Below, in pieces: positions 52,220 to 56,290 of a DNA stretch of 56,290 nucleotides (position 1 is the stretch's first letter; every line of letters begins with the position of its first letter). The notes beneath the pieces were generated by a model. It saw only the letters and a program-made list of their open reading frames with translations. It searched no databases and was not told where the DNA came from. The stretch lies in the NCBI GenBank assembly GCA_900756765.1, contig CAAELE010000025.1, positions 1 through 56,290 on the forward strand, written 5' to 3'. The position numbers and the translations under genes were made by a program. This DNA comes from an uncultured Collinsella sp. GTDB taxonomy: Bacteria; Actinomycetota; Coriobacteriia; Coriobacteriales; Coriobacteriaceae.

Positions 52220-52253
52220 CGCGTGTCGGATGCGGCGAAACATCCGACACGCG
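52220..52253 (-). other. Perfect 13-bp stem between ssnA and ygfK
   Basis: CGCGTGTCGGATG and CATCCGACACGCG pair with an 8-base loop. There is no T-run. It may act as an mRNA stability or attenuation element in the ssnA-ygfK transcript. Confidence 0.6.
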
Positions 52254-52268
52254 TGAATCTACTTGTAA

Positions 52269-53624
52269 TTAGTAAGTGCGATCGTTGAGCGTGCTCCAGA
52301 GCTTCTTGGACTCAGCCATGGTCCACGCATTGATCTTTTCCTCATCAATGCCAACGAACTCGCGATCCTTGTACAGGACGCGGCCGTTGATGATGGTGGT
52401 GCGGCAGTTTTTGCCCATCATGCCAAAGAGCATGTGGCCGTCGATGTTCTCCTCGCTCAGCGGCGTAAAGGGCTTGTAGTCCATAACGATGACGTCGGCA
52501 GCGGCGCCGGCCTCGAGCACACCGAGCTTGCGATCGAAGTACTTGCTGGCCATCTTGGCGTTGTTCTCGAACAGCATGGTCATGGCCTCGCACCAGCCCA
52601 CGTTGGGCATGGCGGCGTTGTGGCGCTGAATGATCAGGAAAACCTTGAGGCTCTCGAGCATATCGTGGGTGTAGGCGTCGGTGCCCATGCACACGGGGAT
52701 ACCGCGGCGGAAGAACTCGAGCACGGGGGCGCAGCCCACGGCGTTGCCCATATTGGATTCGGGGTTGTTGACCAGCCAGGTGCCGGACTCCTTGACGATA
52801 TCCATCTCGGCGGGCGTCACGTGGATGCAGTGGCCAAGCATGGTGTCGGGACCCAGCAGGTTGTGCTGCAGCAGGCGCTCGACAGGGCTGATGCCACCGC
52901 GGTTGAGGCGGGAGTCCCACACGTCATTCATGCCCTCGCACACATGGATGTGGAAGCCGGTCAGGCCGTTGTTGGCCTCGGCCATCTTGTCCATGGTCTC
53001 GTCCGAAAGCGTAAAGGTGGCGTGACCGCCAAACATGGCGGCGATCATATGATTGTCGTTATCGCGACGCTCCTTGGCGGCCCACTGGGCAAATTCGGCG
53101 TTCTCGGCAATGGCCTGGTCGCATTTTTTCTGGCCGCGGCGATCGGAGACCTCGTAGCACAGGCACGAACGCATGCCCAGCTCCTGAGCGGCGTCCTTAA
53201 TGGTAAAGAGGCTGCCCGGGATCTCGCAGAAGCTCGCGTGGTGATCGAAAATCGTGGTGACGCCATCGCGGATGGAGTCCAGAATCGTGGCATAGGCGCT
53301 GGCCTTGGTGCCGTCGAGCGTCAGGTTGTCGTCGATCTTCCACCACTGCTGCTCAAGATTCTCCAGGAAGTTGGTGGGATTGCAGCCCTTAATGGCAAGG
53401 CCGCGGGCCAGACCCGAGTAGATGTGGGTGTGGCAGTTGATGAGTCCGGGCATGATGAGGTTGCCCCGGGCGTCGACGTACTCGGCATCCGGGTACTTGG
53501 CCTTGAGCTCGCACTCGGGGCCCACTTCGACGATCGTATCTCCGTCAATGGCGACCGCACCGTTGGGGATGAACGGGGCCTGAGCGTTGCGGGTAAAGAC
53601 GGAACCGTTAGCGACCAGAAGCAT
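52269..53624 (-). CDS. ssnA: SsnA-type amidohydrolase
   Basis: Metal-dependent aminohydrolase of 451 residues, part of urate/purine loci. Metal-binding motifs are INCHTHIYSG, FHIHVCEG, GHCIHV and GTDAYTHDM. It is like the guanine/cytosine deaminase branch, and probably hydrolyses a cyclic purine-derived intermediate. Start ATG 53624 has AAGGGAGC upstream; 53642 is less likely. It is in line with ygfK, 148 bases before it. The region 53643-53819 upstream holds only small hairpins. Confidence 0.9.
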   Translation of the reverse strand: MLLVANGSVFTRNAQAPFIPNGAVAIDGDTIVEVGPECELKAKYPDAEYVDARGNLIMPGLINCHTHIYSGLARGLAIKGCNPTNFLENLEQQWWKIDDNLTLDGTKASAYATILDSIRDGVTTIFDHHASFCEIPGSLFTIKDAAQELGMRSCLCYEVSDRRGQKKCDQAIAENAEFAQWAAKERRDNDNHMIAAMFGGHATFTLSDETMDKMAEANNGLTGFHIHVCEGMNDVWDSRLNRGGISPVERLLQHNLLGPDTMLGHCIHVTPAEMDIVKESGTWLVNNPESNMGNAVGCAPVLEFFRRGIPVCMGTDAYTHDMLESLKVFLIIQRHNAAMPNVGWCEAMTMLFENNAKMASKYFDRKLGVLEAGAAADVIVMDYKPFTPLSEENIDGHMLFGMMGKNCRTTIINGRVLYKDREFVGIDEEKINAWTMAESKKLWSTLNDRTY

Positions 53625-53642
53625 GGATGCTCCCTTCGACAT

Positions 53643-53819
53643 CAGAGGCGGGGTTTGACACCTCTGACATGGCGGAGTGCGAAGCGCCGGCCTACACCGG
53701 AAACGGGCCCTCTCCCGTCAACGCTTCACCAAAGGGACAAACCCTTTGAAGTGCGGCTTGGCGCCGTATGACGTCGGCGGACGAGGCGATGCGCCCGCCG
53801 ACGAATAGCACCGAATTGG
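53643..53819. other. Gap between uacT and ssnA with small hairpins
   Basis: No gene. There are short stems: TCAGAGG/CCTCTGA near 53643-53669, AAAGGG/CCCTTT near 53733, and GTCGGCGG/CCGCCGAC near 53773-53802. The last follows the permease gene end and may end its transcript, without a T-run. Confidence 0.45.
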
Positions 53820-55214
53820 TTACTTCTTGCTCTCGGGCAAGACCAGATCCACGGCAGCGTCCTTGGCAGCATCGATGTGCTGAGCCACAACCGGCGTCTG
53901 CGGAAGAATCAGGTTAAGGACAATGGCCATGATGGCGGTGGGGGTTACGGCATTGGAGCCGATGACGGTGGACACCCAGGCGGGCATGCCCTCGCCGGCA
54001 AGGCAACCGCTGGCCATCCAGATACCCAGGCCAAAGACGACGGAGGTACCGACGATGGTGGTGGTGCGCTGCGTGAGGCCCTCGCGGGTGAACATGCGCA
54101 CGCCGTTCATGGTGATGGTGCCAAAGACGCCGACGGTCGCGCCGCCGATGACGGGCTGCGGGATAGCGGAAAGGACGGCAGAGAGCTGCGGGAACAGACC
54201 GGCGATGGCAAAGACGGCAGCGATGATCACAAAGACCCACTTGTTGACGACCTTGTTGGAGCAGATGATGCCCACGTTCTGGCCAAGGGCGCTGGTGGGA
54301 AGACCGCCCAGCAGGCCGCCGACCATAGAGGTGAGGCCCTGGGACACGATAGCGCCGGAGAGCTCGCGCTCGGTGGGCATACGGTCGATGGAGCCCAGGC
54401 AGGCGGCGGAGACGTCACCGATAACCTGGATGGCAACCATGGGGAACACGACGGCGAGGGTAATGCAGACCTCGGGATCAAACTCGAGCGCATAGGGCAT
54501 GAGCTTGGGAAGGGCGAAGACCTGAGCGGTGGCGACGCTGGAGAAGTCGATCATGCCAAAGGGAATCGAAACGATCATGCCGACGATCATGCCAAAGAAC
54601 ACGGATCCCAGCTTGAGCGTGCCCTTGCCAAAGTTGGCGAGCGCAAAGACCACGGCGAAGGTGATGAGAGCGACGCACCACGCCTGCGGGGTGCCCCACA
54701 GCGGCGTGCCCATGCCACCGGCCATGTACTTAACGGCCGTGGGATAAAGAGAGACGCCAATGGAGAAGATGACCGTACCGGTCACGACGGGCGGGAACAG
54801 CCACTTGATCTTGCTGTAAGCCAGACCAAAGAGGACCGCGACGGCGCCGCCGACGATCTCGCCGCCCAGCAGCGCACCAAAGCTAAAGCCCGAGGCACCC
54901 ATGGCCTGCAGGGCCGGCAGGAACGCGAACGAAACGCCCATGACGATGGGCAGACCGCCGCCGATGCGACGGAAGGGAGCGAAGGCCTGGAGGGCCGTAT
55001 CGATTGCCGAAAGAATGAGCGCGACCTGGATGATGTCGGTGCTCTGCTGGCTATTAAAGCCGTAGACGCCGGCCATGATGACCGCCGGGGTAATGATGCC
55101 GGCAAACGATGCCAGTACGTGCTGAAGGGCACACGGGATCATTTCCTTAACGGGAGGCATGCCTTCACGAGTGAACAGGGCTTCAGTGCCGTTCGTAACC
55201 GTCTCCTGGGTCAT
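53820..55214 (-). CDS. uacT: NCS2-type purine/xanthine permease
   Basis: Cation-coupled nucleobase importer with about 12-14 membrane helices, 464 residues. The NCS2 features are CALQHVLASFAGI in the first helix and GQNVGIICSNKVVNKW in the signature region. In this position it should import urate, xanthine or a related purine for the locus; the gene symbol is by context and not certain. GGTGG precedes the ATG. It faces the regulator gene at 55567 across about 350 bases. Confidence 0.88.
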   Translation of the reverse strand: MTQETVTNGTEALFTREGMPPVKEMIPCALQHVLASFAGIITPAVIMAGVYGFNSQQSTDIIQVALILSAIDTALQAFAPFRRIGGGLPIVMGVSFAFLPALQAMGASGFSFGALLGGEIVGGAVAVLFGLAYSKIKWLFPPVVTGTVIFSIGVSLYPTAVKYMAGGMGTPLWGTPQAWCVALITFAVVFALANFGKGTLKLGSVFFGMIVGMIVSIPFGMIDFSSVATAQVFALPKLMPYALEFDPEVCITLAVVFPMVAIQVIGDVSAACLGSIDRMPTERELSGAIVSQGLTSMVGGLLGGLPTSALGQNVGIICSNKVVNKWVFVIIAAVFAIAGLFPQLSAVLSAIPQPVIGGATVGVFGTITMNGVRMFTREGLTQRTTTIVGTSVVFGLGIWMASGCLAGEGMPAWVSTVIGSNAVTPTAIMAIVLNLILPQTPVVAQHIDAAKDAAVDLVLPESKK

Positions 55215-55312
55215 TTGACCACCAATCCTCGAAATAGTTGTTTTCGCATCTAACGCTCTATTGTGACGCAGTGCGGGGTTGAGGTTGTGCCTTCGTTGGA
55301 TATCGTATTAAA

Positions 55313-55334
55313 GATGATTCTCATTCTCAATAAT
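55313..55334. promoter_or_regulatory. Fur-like box between uacT and the second regulator
   Basis: On the minus strand TTGAGAATGAGAATCATC contains GAGAAT twice followed by CATC, close to a Fur-type hexamer array. This gap of about 350 bases otherwise holds AT-rich promoter-like sequence. The match is partial. Confidence 0.4.
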
Positions 55335-55566
55335 AATTTTTTGTTATCAGACTATTCTTAAGCTGAGACAATGCATTTCCGCAGGTCAGGAAAGTGTCTT
55401 GTCAAAATAACATCTAACTTTTCTTTTGGTCGACCGTTTACCGCCAAATTCCTACCGTTCGTCTGTATTACGCAATGTACCTGCGAATATGCGAGATGAG
55501 AAATGGCGTGTTACCATGAGAAAAAATTGTTATGAACATTTCCGATTTCACCCCAAGGAGTTGCCC

Positions 55567-56223
55567 GTGAACGAGACCGTACGTCGCTTTTTGCCGATGG
55601 TCGATTTCCTGGAGCAGATACTCGGCAAGAACAGCGAAATCGTGCTGCACGATTTCTCGGATCCCGACCACGCCATTGTCGATATTCGCAACGGCATCGT
55701 GAGCGGCCGCAAGGTCGGCGGCCCCGCCACCGATCTGGCACTCAAGATCATGCACGACGCCAAGTATCGCGACCTGCCGTTTATTACGGGCTATGAAGGG
55801 CGCGGCGCCGGTGGCAAGACGTTGGAGTCCGCGACGTTCTTTATCCGCGAGAATGACGAGATCGTCGGTATGCTCTGTGTCAACACCGACCTCTCGACCG
55901 TGCGCTCCATCAACACCATGGCGCAGCAGCTCATGGCGTGCTTCGACGCGGCGCCGACGCGCACGGAGCCCGCGTCTATCGCGGTCGAAAGCCTTTCGGA
56001 GTCCACACAGGAGCTCATCGACCGCAGCATTGCCGAGTTGCTGAGCGCGCGCGGGCTGGATGTAGCGTCGCTTGGTCAGAGCGACCGCGTGGACGTCATT
56101 CGCCATCTCAACGGCAACGGGGTGTTCATGCTCAAGGGCGCCGTAGCCTGCGCTGCCACCGCGCTGGGCATCTCGGAGCCCAGCGTCTACCGCTACCTGC
56201 AAAAAGTTCGCAAGGAAGGCTAA
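55567..56223 (+). CDS. YheO-type PAS/helix-turn-helix regulator, second copy
   Basis: 218 residues from GTG 55567, which has AAGGAG six bases before it; the longer reading (from 55426) is less likely, and the shorter length equals that of the first copy at 39071. It has the YheO PAS domain (EIVLHDFSDPDHAIVDIRNG, VSGRKVGGPATDLAL) and a C-terminal helix-turn-helix (NGVFMLKGAVACAATALGIS, PSVYRYLQKVR). It is divergent from the permease. Two such regulators at opposite ends of the locus suggest separate control of import and breakdown. The last 67 bases of the window hold nothing recognisable. Confidence 0.85.
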   Translation: MNETVRRFLPMVDFLEQILGKNSEIVLHDFSDPDHAIVDIRNGIVSGRKVGGPATDLALKIMHDAKYRDLPFITGYEGRGAGGKTLESATFFIRENDEIVGMLCVNTDLSTVRSINTMAQQLMACFDAAPTRTEPASIAVESLSESTQELIDRSIAELLSARGLDVASLGQSDRVDVIRHLNGNGVFMLKGAVACAATALGISEPSVYRYLQKVRKEG

Positions 56224-56290
56224 CGAGCAAAAAGGCTGCCCTTGGTGGCTCCACAAGTGATCCGTCGCTTGACAAAAGACCCTGCAGCTC

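Noticed and set aside
1..56290. tRNA or rRNA genes
   Set aside because: I saw no cloverleaf with a T-loop GTTCGANNC in a proper place and no rRNA segments; a tRNA scan would be needed to be certain.

Overview
The window looks like a chromosomal segment of a gut actinobacterium of the class Coriobacteriia, most likely a Collinsella species. The base composition is fairly GC-rich. The ribosomal proteins are of bacterial high-GC type, with a zinc-binding S14 and a zinc-lid adenylate kinase. The gene set mixes anaerobic purine catabolism with many short intergenic palindromes. The genus is inferred from gene content and style, not from a marker search.

Layout. 114-3514 (minus) is a bacteriocin-type cassette: a small secreted protein resembling lactococcin 972, a large duplicated membrane protein and an ABC ATPase. 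Its leader carries an in-frame stop. 3579-4717 holds a DUF2975-like membrane protein and an XRE regulator, then a remnant of a tyrosine recombinase. 4950-19453 is mostly housekeeping: an ACT-domain protein, citrate synthase, two HAD phosphatases, adenine deaminase, TyrRS, a U32 peptidase-family protein, a class A PBP, ArgR, a GT2-type glycosyltransferase and TruA. 19546-29395 (minus) is a ribosomal block running from rplE to rplQ with secY, adk, map, infA and rpoA. It begins abruptly at rplE; rplX, rplN and the S10 genes are not upstream.

29707-56223 is a selenium/molybdenum-dependent purine (urate/xanthine) catabolism locus of the E. coli ygeW-ygfK type. It contains xdhC, yqeB, yqeC, a hydantoinase (hyuA), a MocA-like cytidylyltransferase, ygeW, ygeY, dpaL (ygeX), a YheO-type regulator, a molybdenum hydroxylase with its own 2Fe-2S domain, a four-cluster ferredoxin, ygfK, ssnA, an NCS2 purine permease and a second YheO-type regulator. 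The likely flow is purine import by the permease, ring oxidation or reduction by the molybdenum hydroxylase with ferredoxin and YgfK, ring opening by HyuA and SsnA, and breakdown of the open intermediates by YgeY, DpaL and YgeW. No carbamate kinase is present.

An accessory island (39.8-45.8 kb) interrupts this locus. It carries hypothetical genes, an exonuclease, a SIMPL-domain protein, an AbiEi-like gene bracketed by two arrays of a 62-bp hairpin-forming tandem repeat, a 33-bp-period repeat array, and a 41-codon hydrophobic/basic peptide gene. That small gene has the architecture of an SOS-controlled type I toxin: a LexA-like box, a sequestered Shine-Dalgarno, and a 5' leader complementary to its 3' UTR. 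It and the 62-bp arrays are the least ordinary parts of the window. All assignments come from reading the sequence; no database search was run.
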